This document shows positions 54,769-63,791 of a stretch of DNA of 64,000 nt, one piece after another. The translations under genes and the position numbers were made by a program. The stretch is from contig NZ_JAMKMS010000003.1 in the NCBI RefSeq assembly GCF_023634655.1, forward strand, positions 278,502-342,501, given 5' to 3'. Positions within the stretch are counted from its first letter, which is position 1; each line of letters opens with the position of its first letter. The notes under the pieces were generated by a model that saw only the letters and a list, made by a program, of their open reading frames with translations, ran no database searches and had not been told where the DNA came from. This DNA comes from Vibrio methylphosphonaticus. GTDB lineage: Bacteria > Pseudomonadota > Gammaproteobacteria > Enterobacterales > Vibrionaceae.

Positions 54769-54822
54769 CCGATATTGTCCACGACCGTTATTGCCGGCCA
54801 CCGATACTGTCTACGACCGTTA
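54769..54822. repeat. Direct repeat containing the AglK stop codon
   Basis: A 22-bp unit is repeated with a 32-bp period (54769-54790 and 54801-54822), 20 of 22 bases identical, both ending ACGACCGTTA. The stop codon of the minus-strand ATPase gene is in the second copy. Confidence 0.85.
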
Positions 54823-55911
54823 CAGGTACTTGAGAGAGTCTCCATCTTCGGTAAAGACATGCACTTTTTCTGATGGCGCAGTCAGGTGAATGCGTTCTCC
54901 TTTATGGAAATCCAAAATACCCGGCAGTTTAGCCACGGTGCTTTCCTCATGACCCTCGACCCGAATATGCAGCAGCGTGACCTCTCCTAATGATTCGACA
55001 AATAGTACCTCACCGGAAATCAATGCCTCGCTCTCACTCGATACCAAGAAGTCCTCCGGTCTGATCCCTATCTGCAATGGCAACCCATTTAAGGTATCAG
55101 AGGCCAAAATAGGTAAATCGACTTCCATGCCATTCTCGGCGCGTATACGAGAAACGTCTCCTGCTTTTATCATCGATGCAGGACTGATATTCATCGAAGG
55201 CGAACCAATAAACTGCGCCACAAACACATTACAAGGGTTGGTATACAGCTCTAGTGGTGTGCCCACTTGTTCAATACGCCCGGCAGACAGCACCACAATG
55301 CGATCAGCCAGCGTCATGGCTTCCACTTGATCATGCGTAACATAAATCATGGTCGTTTCTGTCATTGCCTCTTTCAGGTTGGCAATTTCAATACGAGTCT
55401 GCACTCGTAGCGCAGCATCAAGATTGGATAACGGCTCATCAAATAAGAACACCTTAGGTTGACGGACGATAGCACGTCCAATGGCTACTCGTTGACGCTG
55501 TCCGCCCGATAAGGCTTTCGGTAAGCGGTCTAAATACGGTTCGAGCTGCAACATACGCGCGGCTTCCATGACTCGCTCGTGAATCGCCTCTTTCGGCTCT
55601 TTTGCAATACGCATTGCAAAAGCCATGTTGTCGTACACCGTCATATGTGGGTAAAGTGCGTAGGTTTGAAAAACCATCGCAATACCGCGCATTGCGGCAG
55701 GTAATTCATTTACCCGAGCCCCTTCAATGCACAACTCGCCCGCGGTAATCTCTTCAAGCCCCGCAATCATTCTCAATAACGTGGATTTACCACAACCAGA
55801 GGGACCAACAAATACAATGAACTCACCTTGATTGATATCGAGATCAATCCCATGAAGTACCTGTGTTTCACCGTATGATTTTTGTATGTTTTTTAAAGAT
55901 AATCCTGTCAT
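54820..55911 (-). CDS. aglK: Alpha-glucoside ABC transporter, MalK-type ATPase
   Basis: 363 residues: an ABC ATPase with Walker A GPSGCGKST at 36-44, signature LSGGQRQRVAIGRAIVRQPK and Walker B VFLFDEPLSNLDAALR, plus a C-terminal regulatory beta domain of about 120 residues as in MalK/UgpC (LQIGIRPEDF). It powers uptake of sugars brought by the binding protein encoded in the same unit. The symbol follows the aglEFGAK clusters of rhizobia, recalled from memory. It is the last gene of the unit, 32 bp behind the second permease; the stop codon sits in a direct repeat. Confidence 0.85.
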   Translation of the reverse strand: MTGLSLKNIQKSYGETQVLHGIDLDINQGEFIVFVGPSGCGKSTLLRMIAGLEEITAGELCIEGARVNELPAAMRGIAMVFQTYALYPHMTVYDNMAFAMRIAKEPKEAIHERVMEAARMLQLEPYLDRLPKALSGGQRQRVAIGRAIVRQPKVFLFDEPLSNLDAALRVQTRIEIANLKEAMTETTMIYVTHDQVEAMTLADRIVVLSAGRIEQVGTPLELYTNPCNVFVAQFIGSPSMNISPASMIKAGDVSRIRAENGMEVDLPILASDTLNGLPLQIGIRPEDFLVSSESEALISGEVLFVESLGEVTLLHIRVEGHEESTVAKLPGILDFHKGERIHLTAPSEKVHVFTEDGDSLKYL

Positions 55912-55943
55912 CTCATTATTCTCATCGTTGAATCAAGTACTGT

Positions 55944-57143
55944 TTATTTAACAGAACCAGAAAGAAGCCCGCGCACCAAATAGCGCTGCAAAGTAAAAAA
56001 GACGCCCAGTGGTACCGCAATCGATACAAACGCGGAGGCGGTTAAAATTTCCCAATTCCCGCCGCGAGAACCAAGTAATTCACGCAGTCGAGCCGTCAGA
56101 ACCATGTGCTCTTCACCCGTCCCTAAAAACACCGTTGCCACAAGTAAATCATTCCAAACCCACAAGAATTGGAAGATAGCGAACGACGCTAAGGCTGGAA
56201 ATGACAGTGGCAGCACGATTCTCATAAATATTTCAAAGTCTGTCGCACCATCAACTCGAGCTGACTCTATAATTTCTCTTGGGAGGCTGGAAATATAATT
56301 ACGCAATAAGTAAATCGCCAGCGGCAAACCAAATCCCGTGTGCGCCAGCCATATGCCCAAATAGGTTTTCGCTCCTACTCCGAAAAATGCACCAACATCA
56401 TTATAAAGACGTAAAAGCGGGATCAAGGACATCTGCAATGGCACCACTAGCAAGCCTACCACTACCGCAATTAGCAAATTGCGCCCCGGCATTTTCATCC
56501 ACGACAATGCATAAGCCGCATACGCCGCGATGAGTATTGGAATAATGGTCGCCGGAATAGTCACCGTTAAAGAGTTAATAAATGAGCGCCCAATCCCTTC
56601 CGCGGTTAACACCTCTTTATAGTTGTCCAGTCCAAACTTTGGAGGCACAACAGCGGTATAAAAAACCCGCTTACCACGTTTACCTTTAAACGGCTTTAAG
56701 GACGTCATCTTATAATGACCGTCTACCGTCATGCTCAACGTGCCACCATTTTTCATTTCAGCGATTTCACCCGGTTGATAAGCCGTTGGCGCGCGAGATG
56801 AAAAACCAAAAGCGTGCACTTGTGTCGGTTTGCCGTCTACCAATACTTGTCCCGCTAAAACATAGACATCACCTTCCTGAACTTGCGAATCTGGTGCGCC
56901 TGTTCTATCAACTAAATTTTGTTCTGAATTGGTGAGTGAGGTCCACCAGCCGGTCAGGGCAAGTTGGTCTTTATCTCGAAACGACGAGATAAATAGCCCT
57001 GCCGTAGGAAGCGTCCATAAAATGACAATAATAAGGACAGACAAATGCACCAACATCGTTAAAGGAGAACGACGCAGTTTGCTCAAGCTAAATGCCGCTT
57101 TACTCACATGGCCAACAGCGGAAGTCGCGGTTTTATCGTTCAT
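55944..57143 (-). CDS. aglG: Alpha-glucoside ABC transporter permease (AglG-like)
   Basis: 399 residues, longer than the ~280 usual for MalG-type permeases because about 110 extra residues (roughly 60-180) lie between the first and second membrane helices; AglG proteins share this. The EAA loop that meets the ATPase is ESARVDGATDFEIFMRIVLP. About six membrane helices are seen. It begins directly at the stop of the upstream permease gene, with no gap. Together with AglF it would form the channel for alpha-glucosides such as sucrose or maltose. Confidence 0.85.
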   Translation of the reverse strand: MNDKTATSAVGHVSKAAFSLSKLRRSPLTMLVHLSVLIIVILWTLPTAGLFISSFRDKDQLALTGWWTSLTNSEQNLVDRTGAPDSQVQEGDVYVLAGQVLVDGKPTQVHAFGFSSRAPTAYQPGEIAEMKNGGTLSMTVDGHYKMTSLKPFKGKRGKRVFYTAVVPPKFGLDNYKEVLTAEGIGRSFINSLTVTIPATIIPILIAAYAAYALSWMKMPGRNLLIAVVVGLLVVPLQMSLIPLLRLYNDVGAFFGVGAKTYLGIWLAHTGFGLPLAIYLLRNYISSLPREIIESARVDGATDFEIFMRIVLPLSFPALASFAIFQFLWVWNDLLVATVFLGTGEEHMVLTARLRELLGSRGGNWEILTASAFVSIAVPLGVFFTLQRYLVRGLLSGSVK

Positions 57144-58154
57144 TTAACGTCCCTCCATTTGAGCATGGGCTTGGCGCATATTCCAAACCATCACCGGAAT
57201 GACCGCCACCATAATGATCACCGCAATGGCAGCACCACGACCAAAGTCGCCGCCCCCTCGGAACATCCAATCAAACATCATATTCGCAAGAACCTGTGTG
57301 CTCCATTGACCATTCGTCATGGCCAGCACAATATCAAAAACCTTCAAGACCAAAATAGTGATCGTGGTCCATACCACCGCAATAGTGCCCCAAATCTGCG
57401 GAATCAATATTTTGAAAAAGATTTGAACACCACTCGCACCATCAAGCACCGCCGCTTCAACGGTTTCTTCAGGAATGCCACGCAACGCCGCCGACAAAAT
57501 AACCATCGCGAATCCAGTCTGTATCCAAATCAAAATCACCATGAGAAAGAAGTTATTCCAGAAAGGCATCGTGACCCACGCTTCTGCTGTACCACCAAAG
57601 AATTCAACAACAGCATTCAGGATCCCAATTTGGTCTGAGCCTGGCGCACGATAGTCGTAGACGAACTTCCAAATAATGGACGCACCAATGAAAGAAATGG
57701 CCATTGGCATAAAAATTAGACTTTTTGCAATATTGCCCCAGCTAACTTTGTCGGTCAGCGCGGCAATGACTAAACCAAAAAAAGTCGACGCGGCTGGCAC
57801 CACTAAAAGCCAAAGAATATTGTTAAACAGTGACTCTCTAAATTCACCATCATTAAACAGCCACACATAATTGCTCATCCCAACAAACTTATCGCCATTG
57901 CGATCGTGTAGAGATAAGAACACCGACTCAAAAACCGGATAAACAAGATATAAACCAAGAAACGCTAACGCAGGTCCAAGAAATAACCAAGGCCTTACCG
58001 AGGCGGCACGACGCAAATTCTGAGCCATTTTTTGATTAGATACGCCGCGAGCAGGGAAAATAATGCCTAATAGCCAGTTACTGCCTACGAAATAGAAAAC
58101 GCAAACCGCAACGCCCAGTGCCATGATGAATAAAGAGGAATAAAGTTGTTCCAT
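57144..58154 (-). CDS. aglF: Alpha-glucoside ABC transporter permease (AglF-like)
   Basis: 336 residues with seven or so membrane helices, the MalF-type partner. The N-terminal extra helix (LYSSLFIMALGVAVCVFYFV) is typical of AglF. The EAA loop is EAAVLDGASGVQIFFKILIP. It is separated from the binding-protein gene by 135 bp that hold a hairpin with a U-tract, and its stop codon abuts the start of aglG, so the two permeases are coupled. Confidence 0.85.
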   Translation of the reverse strand: MEQLYSSLFIMALGVAVCVFYFVGSNWLLGIIFPARGVSNQKMAQNLRRAASVRPWLFLGPALAFLGLYLVYPVFESVFLSLHDRNGDKFVGMSNYVWLFNDGEFRESLFNNILWLLVVPAASTFFGLVIAALTDKVSWGNIAKSLIFMPMAISFIGASIIWKFVYDYRAPGSDQIGILNAVVEFFGGTAEAWVTMPFWNNFFLMVILIWIQTGFAMVILSAALRGIPEETVEAAVLDGASGVQIFFKILIPQIWGTIAVVWTTITILVLKVFDIVLAMTNGQWSTQVLANMMFDWMFRGGGDFGRGAAIAVIIMVAVIPVMVWNMRQAHAQMEGR

Positions 58155-58197
58155 TACTGCCTCACTTGCAGCCCTAGACTACACAAAAAATACAATC

Positions 58198-58235
58198 AAA
58201 AACCGGCAATCGCTTCACGGTGAACCGATCGCCGG
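58198..58235 (-). terminator. Hairpin with U-tract between aglE and aglF
   Basis: On the minus strand a stem of about 15 bp with two mismatches (CCGGCGATCG pairing with CGATTGCCGG and an inner TTCA/TGAA) is followed by TTTTT. Placed between binding protein and permeases it should act as a partial terminator, giving excess AglE. Confidence 0.7.
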
Positions 58236-58289
58236 TGATACTACTTTACTGTTGGGTGTAAACACTAAAACCCAATATTGAACTATTCG

Positions 58290-59642
58290 CTATTTAAGCG
58301 CATCCCACGTTTTCTGAATATCGTCAGCCACTTCTTGTGCTGGTTTACCACCACTGTAGTCCACCATACCGGTCCAGAACGCACCCGCGCCAATTTTACC
58401 CGGCATTAAGTCTGAGCCATCAAAGCGGAATGTCGTGGCATCAAGCAAGATTTTCCCTTGTTTCTTCAAGGTATCATTGCCATAAGTCTCAACATTCGCG
58501 CCTTTGTGAGGCGTTAAGAAACCAGATTGCGCCATCCACACTTCGTGAGCCAGTGCCGACTGTAGGTATTCCATGAACGCACGAGACGCTTTTGAATCCT
58601 TAGTAATACTCCACAACGTCCCCGCCCCTAATACTGGCTTACCTAAGTCTTTAGACTCGTAGGATGGGAAGTAGAAGAAGTCTGCATCTTCGCCTAACTC
58701 TGTCCCTTCAGGGAAAAAGCTTGGGATAAACGAAGCTTGACGATGCATGTAACACTTCGCTGGCGAAGTAAACAACCCTTTTGGTGAATCACGGAAATCC
58801 GTCGCTGCTACCGCTCGCGCACCACCATCAACGAATTGATCATTACGTGTGAACCAACCATATTCTTCGATCGCCTCAACGACTTTCTTATCATTGAATT
58901 TAAGCTCGTTCGTGGTCCACTTATCATAGTCAGCTGGAGACTGCGTACGTAACATCATGTCTTCTACCCAGTCTGTCGCGGGCCAGCCCGTCGCGCCACC
59001 AGAGCCGACGCCAACACACCATGGCGTTTCGCCATCTTCAACGATTTGTTTGGTCAGTGCTTTCAGCTCTTCCATTGTCTCTGGAACATCATAGCCAGCG
59101 TCTTCAAAGTTTTCTGGTACGTACCAAACCAACGATTTCAAATCCACTTTATAGAAGAAGCCAAACAGTTGCTCATTACCCTTTTCATCCGGGAAGGTGC
59201 CAAGGTCTACCCAAGAAGAACCAGCCGCGTAGTTTTCTTCAATCCAGTCACTGGTTTTAGGGTCGAGTGGGGACAAAAACCCTTTCGATGCAAGATCGGC
59301 GGCAAGACCTGGTTGAGGGAAAATAACAATGTTAGGTGCGCTGCCCGCCTGAACATCAATGGCGATTTGTTGCTCGAATGAATCGGAGCCGGAATACTTA
59401 ACATCAGCACCCGTGGCGGCTTCAAAGTACGCAATTACGCTTTCAACCAACTCTTTATCTTCGGTCAACCACGGGCCAAAAATAGTGACGGTTTCACCCT
59501 TAAGATCCAGTTTCTTCAGCTCTTCGTAGTTTTGCCACGTAAAGCGGTCGTCATCACCCGGGGTAAATTTAAGATCAGCAGCGAATGCGGAAGAAGCAGA
59601 AATCGCAACAGCTACTGCAGTAGCAAGTAGGGAGGTTTTCAT
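58290..59642 (-). CDS. aglE: Alpha-glucoside binding protein (AglE-like)
   Basis: 450 residues. Signal peptide MKTSLLATAVAVAISASSAF with cleavage near AFA-A (residue 21). The mature part is a type I sugar-binding protein: VTIFGPWLTEDKELVESVIA, IDVQAGSAPNIVIFPQPG and GAGTLWSITKDSKASRAFME. The family binds alpha-glucosides in the periplasm and hands them to AglFG. It leads the unit, with the divergent aglA on the other side of a 462-bp promoter region. Confidence 0.85.
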   Translation of the reverse strand: MKTSLLATAVAVAISASSAFAADLKFTPGDDDRFTWQNYEELKKLDLKGETVTIFGPWLTEDKELVESVIAYFEAATGADVKYSGSDSFEQQIAIDVQAGSAPNIVIFPQPGLAADLASKGFLSPLDPKTSDWIEENYAAGSSWVDLGTFPDEKGNEQLFGFFYKVDLKSLVWYVPENFEDAGYDVPETMEELKALTKQIVEDGETPWCVGVGSGGATGWPATDWVEDMMLRTQSPADYDKWTTNELKFNDKKVVEAIEEYGWFTRNDQFVDGGARAVAATDFRDSPKGLFTSPAKCYMHRQASFIPSFFPEGTELGEDADFFYFPSYESKDLGKPVLGAGTLWSITKDSKASRAFMEYLQSALAHEVWMAQSGFLTPHKGANVETYGNDTLKKQGKILLDATTFRFDGSDLMPGKIGAGAFWTGMVDYSGGKPAQEVADDIQKTWDALK

Positions 59643-60104
59643 CGGTCAGACTCCATGTATTAGATACTCTGGTTTATTAAGTCAGTGCTTTGACTCTTTT
59701 TATAATAGATTGCTCGGTTTACAACGGATTACTCTGGCGTTTTACTGTGTGCCAAAGAAGCTCAGACATCACCGTTTATACCCACGGTTAATTAGCTAAA
59801 CTTATAAATTACACATTAAAACCTAATTGATACTTCAACCAGTTCTTATCTGAGTGTTGTGCCTGAGATCATGTTTTACAAACTGCCATCCATCATAGGG
59901 TGACCGAGCTCATAATAATCGCTGGCGCCATGAAATTTCACCCACTTTATGTGGCTGAAACACCTTAGACTGTTTGATAAAACTTAGATAACCTAGCCAT
60001 TATTCCAGTGATTAAAAGAATAAAATAAACCTCTTCTTAACCACAGTTTATCGTTATATGTATAGGTGTCATTCGATGCCACTCTCTTTTGAAGGAGCAT
60101 AACC
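59643..60104. promoter_or_regulatory. Divergent promoter region of aglE and aglA
   Basis: A 462-bp spacer with both promoters. The sequence TGTGC-CTGAGA-TCATG (59858-59873) is a weak CRP-like site (7 of 10 half-site bases). No obvious LacI-type operator and no regulator gene are seen here. The region is AT-rich at 59990-60060 near aglA. Confidence 0.4.
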
Positions 60105-61793
60105 ATGAGTATGGAACCAAGATGGTGGCACGATGCTGTCGTTTATCAAATCTATCCACGTAGCTTTAATGATTCAAACGGTGATGGCATTGGTGATATT
60201 CCAGGCATTATTGAAAAGCTCGATTATATTCAGTCCCTTGGTAGCAACGTTATTTGGTTAAGTCCTGTCTATCAGTCCCCAATGGAAGACAATGGCTATG
60301 ATATTTCAAGCTATCGGGAAATCGCCGAAGAATTTGGCACCATGGCAGATATGGAAAAGCTGCTGTTTGAAGCCAATAAGCGACACATTAAAATTGTGAT
60401 GGATCTAGTGGTCAACCATACCTCTGATCAACATCCATGGTTTCAAGAATCCAAAAGCAGTAAAGACAACCCTAAACGCGACTGGTATATCTGGAAGGAT
60501 CCCAAATCAGACGGCACGCCACCCAATAATTGGGAGTCATTTTTCGAACCACAAGCATGGACACTAGATGAGGCGACGGGTCAGTACTACTTACACCTAT
60601 TTAGCCATCAACAACCAGACCTAAACTGGGCTAACCCAGACGTTCGACACGCCATTTATGACATGATGCATTTTTGGCTGAAAAAGGGCTTAGGTGGTTT
60701 TAGGATGGACGTCATTAATATGATAGGAAAGCCGTCAGACTTTCCAGATGCCACTATCTTTGATGCAGGTGTTGCTGGGTGGGAGCATTGGTCAAACAAT
60801 CTGCTTGCTCACCAATACCTGCGCGAAATGCACGACCAAGTGTTGCAGCACTATGATGTACTCACCGTTGGTGAAACGCCCTTTACCACCACTTTAGATG
60901 GGCGTTACTACTCACATCCTGATCGTAACGAAATCAGTATGATCTTCCAGTTTGAGCACGTCAGTATTGATCGCGAAGAACACAACGCCGTTAAAAAACC
61001 CTTCGATCTCGTGCAGTACAAAGAAATCATGTCACGTTGGCAACAAGACCTATATCAGAAAGGTTGGAATAGCGTGTACTGGAGTAATCATGATCAGCCT
61101 AGGGCTGTCTCTCGTTATGGTTCTGACTGCCCTCAATATCGTATTATCAGCGCCAAAATGCTCGCGACCGTGCTGCACTGTATGAGCGGTACACCTTACA
61201 TTTACCAAGGTGAAGAGCTTGGCATGACAAATAAACACTTTGAGTCTATTGAAGAGTTTAATGATCTCATGGCGAAGTTTCATTATGAAAAAATGATGAA
61301 AAAGGGTCTGTCGCCAGAAGAAGGGTTAGCGTTTCTTAATGATTTTTCTCGTGATCATGCCCGTGTCCCAATGCACTGGGACAGTAGCAACAATGCTGGA
61401 TTTACCAACGGACAACCCTGGCTGCCGTTAAATGATAATTATACCGAGATCAATGCTCAACAAGCCGTCAACGACACAGCGTCGATCTATCATCACTACC
61501 GCCAACTCATTGAGTTACGTAAAACGCCTCCTTATCGAGATGTGATCGTTTATGGGCGTTATGATCTCATTGAGCCGGAAGACGAACACGTTTATGCCTA
61601 CTTACGCAGTAACGATCAGCGCGCATTGCTAGTCATTAGTAACTTTACCGACCAAGTTCAAACTCGCCATTACTCATTCGACATTCAAAAATTGGTGCTG
61701 AACAATTATCCAGCTGATGAACCCAATTGGACATCCCTCAACGCGGTCACACTAAAACCGTATCAATCGGTTATTCTTGACGTCACATGTTAA
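60105..61793 (+). CDS. aglA: Alpha-glucosidase, GH13 (AglA-like)
   Basis: 562 residues. The N-terminal WWHDAVVYQIYPRSFNDSNG opens the GH13 barrel. Catalytic residues are visible: nucleophile Asp202 in GGFRMDVINM, acid Glu257 in LTVGETPF and Asp330 in WSNHDQPR; His105 in VVNHTSDQHPWF is the first conserved histidine. There is no signal peptide, so it cleaves imported alpha-glucosides (sucrose isomers, maltose, trehalose-like sugars) in the cytoplasm. It is divergent from the aglEFGK importer and so completes the pathway. GAAGGAGCATAACC precedes the ATG. Confidence 0.9.
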   Translation: MSMEPRWWHDAVVYQIYPRSFNDSNGDGIGDIPGIIEKLDYIQSLGSNVIWLSPVYQSPMEDNGYDISSYREIAEEFGTMADMEKLLFEANKRHIKIVMDLVVNHTSDQHPWFQESKSSKDNPKRDWYIWKDPKSDGTPPNNWESFFEPQAWTLDEATGQYYLHLFSHQQPDLNWANPDVRHAIYDMMHFWLKKGLGGFRMDVINMIGKPSDFPDATIFDAGVAGWEHWSNNLLAHQYLREMHDQVLQHYDVLTVGETPFTTTLDGRYYSHPDRNEISMIFQFEHVSIDREEHNAVKKPFDLVQYKEIMSRWQQDLYQKGWNSVYWSNHDQPRAVSRYGSDCPQYRIISAKMLATVLHCMSGTPYIYQGEELGMTNKHFESIEEFNDLMAKFHYEKMMKKGLSPEEGLAFLNDFSRDHARVPMHWDSSNNAGFTNGQPWLPLNDNYTEINAQQAVNDTASIYHHYRQLIELRKTPPYRDVIVYGRYDLIEPEDEHVYAYLRSNDQRALLVISNFTDQVQTRHYSFDIQKLVLNNYPADEPNWTSLNAVTLKPYQSVILDVTC

Positions 61794-61949
61794 CGATTAA
61801 TTGATCATTCTATAAACAACAAGCACTTGGAAGGTCGTGTGCGGCACGGCTTTCTAATTCCCACCGCTCACCCTATCGTAAAGCGATTCCATTAAACATA
61901 CCGATACTTCCCGCAGCAAAGGACCACAACTTCCAATACTTCCCTGTAA

Positions 61950-62012
61950 CACAACATGAGCAGTTGTGGACGAAATGTTATTATTGGTAACAATTCACAA
62001 ACCAATAATAAC
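61950..62012. promoter_or_regulatory. Two dyad-symmetry sites before the thiolase gene
   Basis: CACAAC/GTTGTG (61950-61968) and, next to it, GTTATTATTGGT (61977-61988) with ACCAATAATAAC (62001-62012). The second arm is followed by TTTTGTC, so it could be a weak terminator or attenuator; the first looks like an operator. Confidence 0.45.
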
Positions 62013-62047
62013 TTTTGTCACCCTATAACAAACAAGATGGAGTTTAC

Positions 62048-63238
62048 ATGTCTCAAAGAGAAGTCGTTGTACTAAGCGGTGTGCGTACCGCAATCGCAGA
62101 TTTTGGTGGAGCATTGAAAGATGTGGCTCCGACTGAACTTGCTGGTCAAGTGATCGCGGAAGCCGTAAAAAGAGCCAATATCGCCCCCGAAGATGTGGGT
62201 CATTGTGTTATCGGCAGCGTCACGCATAGTGACCGACGTGATATGTACATGAGCCGTGTCGCCGCACTAAAAGGGGGCTTGCCAATCGAAACACCAGCGC
62301 TAACCGTTAACCGACTCTGCGGTTCTGGGCTTCAGTCTATTGTTTCTGCGGCACAAATGATTCTGCTGGGCGACTGTGATGCCGCGGTTGCTGGCGGAGC
62401 CGAGTCAATGACACGCGTCCCTTACTGGTCCCCTAGCGCACGATTTGGGTCAAAAATGGGGGATACTCAACTTATCGATCCTATGGTCGGTGCCCTCACC
62501 TGCCCAATTAACGATACCCACATGGGGATCACCGCTGAGAACTTGGCCGAGCAGTACAATATTAGCCGAGAAGAACAAGATGCTTGCGCTTTAGAAAGCC
62601 ATCGACGTGCACAACGTGCCATTGAAGAACAGCGCTTTGGCGACCAAATCCTACCTATTGCACTAAAAACTCGTCGCGGTACCACGCTATTTGATACCGA
62701 CGAACACGTCCGCTTTGATGCAGAGGTAGAGAATTTTTCTAAATTGCGCCCTGCCTTTAAAAAGGAAGGGACCGTCACCGCCGGCAACGCATCAGGAATC
62801 AACGATGGCGCAGCGGCACTAGTGCTTATGGAAAAAGCCGCCGCCAAAGCGAAAGGGCTCAAGCCAATGGCAACCATGTTAGGCTATGCTATCGCCGCCG
62901 TTGATCCTGCAATTATGGGCATTGGCCCTGTACCAGCAGTTCGACAGTTGCTCGATAAGACGGGGGTTAGCGTCGATGACATTGACATTTGGGAAGCCAA
63001 CGAAGCATTCGCTGCGCAAGCCCTTGCTGTGACCAAAGGGTTAAACCTCGACCCTGAAAAAGTGAACCCAAATGGCTCAGGGATCAGTTTAGGTCACCCT
63101 ATTGGTGCTACGGGATCGCTTATTTCCGTTAAAGCCCTTTACGAGCTTCAACGCACAAACGCTCGCTATGCGGTTGTCACTATGTGTATTGGCGGCGGTC
63201 AAGGTATTGCTGCGCTTTTTGAACGATATCAAGACTAG
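62048..63238 (+). CDS. Acetyl-CoA C-acetyltransferase / beta-ketothiolase
   Basis: 396 residues from the ATG at 62048. The thiolase triad is complete: Cys91 in NRLCGSGLQS, His350 in GHPIGATG and Cys380 in CIGGGQG. VAGGAESMTRVPYW and WEANEAFAAQAL are family blocks. It condenses or cleaves acetoacetyl-CoA or longer beta-ketoacyl-CoA, so it fits fatty-acid breakdown or polyhydroxyalkanoate and butanoate routes; no PHA gene is next to it. The frame opens 11 codons earlier, but GGAGTTTAC lies before this ATG. Confidence 0.9.
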   Translation: MSQREVVVLSGVRTAIADFGGALKDVAPTELAGQVIAEAVKRANIAPEDVGHCVIGSVTHSDRRDMYMSRVAALKGGLPIETPALTVNRLCGSGLQSIVSAAQMILLGDCDAAVAGGAESMTRVPYWSPSARFGSKMGDTQLIDPMVGALTCPINDTHMGITAENLAEQYNISREEQDACALESHRRAQRAIEEQRFGDQILPIALKTRRGTTLFDTDEHVRFDAEVENFSKLRPAFKKEGTVTAGNASGINDGAAALVLMEKAAAKAKGLKPMATMLGYAIAAVDPAIMGIGPVPAVRQLLDKTGVSVDDIDIWEANEAFAAQALAVTKGLNLDPEKVNPNGSGISLGHPIGATGSLISVKALYELQRTNARYAVVTMCIGGGQGIAALFERYQD

Positions 63239-63258
63239 CACCAAGATTATCATTCTAC

Positions 63259-63284
63259 AGATAGACGCTATTCAGCGTCTATCT
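63259..63284 (+). terminator. Hairpin behind the thiolase gene
   Basis: Arms AGATAGACGCT and AGCGTCTATCT with a 4-base loop. No T-run follows. Confidence 0.6.
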
Positions 63285-63338
63285 CATTCCAGTTCACATG
63301 TTTACACACCGCCTCTACCTCGCTGTCCTTTCTGTCGC

Positions 63339-63475
63339 TGTCGGAAGACAATAAGATAGATCGTTTTGGCTATATTGAGTCAGATGGGTGATCACAGACG
63401 GGAGATTAGGTAAGCTAAAACAGTGTTGCCCAGAAACGTTTTTAAAAATTGATCAGACTCTATTGTCCTCCGACA
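63339..63475. promoter_or_regulatory. Pair of palindromic TTGTC-N4-GACAA-type sites
   Basis: TGTCGGAAGACAATA (63339-63353) and, inverted, TATTGTCCTCCGACA (63461-63475) match at 14 of 15 positions. Each is itself near-palindromic around four bases. They flank about 107 bp between two converging genes, so no promoter is expected there. The interval holds no gene I can support. Confidence 0.5.
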
Positions 63476-63555
63476 ACAATGTCTAGATATAGAGCGAGCA
63501 TAGGGTCAGATAGAGTTTTAAAGTAGGTAGTGGTTAGGGGGATTTGTCGATCTTA

Positions 63556-63575
63556 ATTACACATCCCTGTGTAAT
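63556..63575 (-). terminator. Hairpin at the 3' end of the 67-residue gene
   Basis: ATTACACA (63556-63563) and TGTGTAAT (63568-63575) with a 4-base loop, 12 bases past the stop of the minus-strand gene. Confidence 0.55.
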
Positions 63576-63587
63576 GTATTCTGAATG

Positions 63588-63791
63588 TCAGCTGGCTTTA
63601 AAGCGCTTCATAAATTGACTAAAGCGTGGAATCAGGCTTTGCACAGTCGGCGCATCGGGAATCTCATTTACAAAAATCATAAAGCGCTGTGCTTTACTTT
63701 TATCACCTTGAGCAGTCCCTGCTAGTATTGCTTGAGCTAAAATTACATGCTCAGCGGTAACGTCCTTATTCGAAAATTCGTGAATCAACAT
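63588..63791 (-). CDS. Small protein of unknown function (67 residues)
   Basis: 67 residues from the ATG at 63791, which has AGGATTTTCT before it; the frame opens further upstream but that part looks like leader. The protein MLIHEFSNKDVTAEHVILAQ is helical in the first half and ends with APTVQSLIPRFSQFMKRFK. It has no cysteine, no signal peptide and no membrane helix. The family is unknown to me. It converges on the thiolase gene over the spacer with the paired palindromes. Confidence 0.55.
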   Translation of the reverse strand: MLIHEFSNKDVTAEHVILAQAILAGTAQGDKSKAQRFMIFVNEIPDAPTVQSLIPRFSQFMKRFKAS

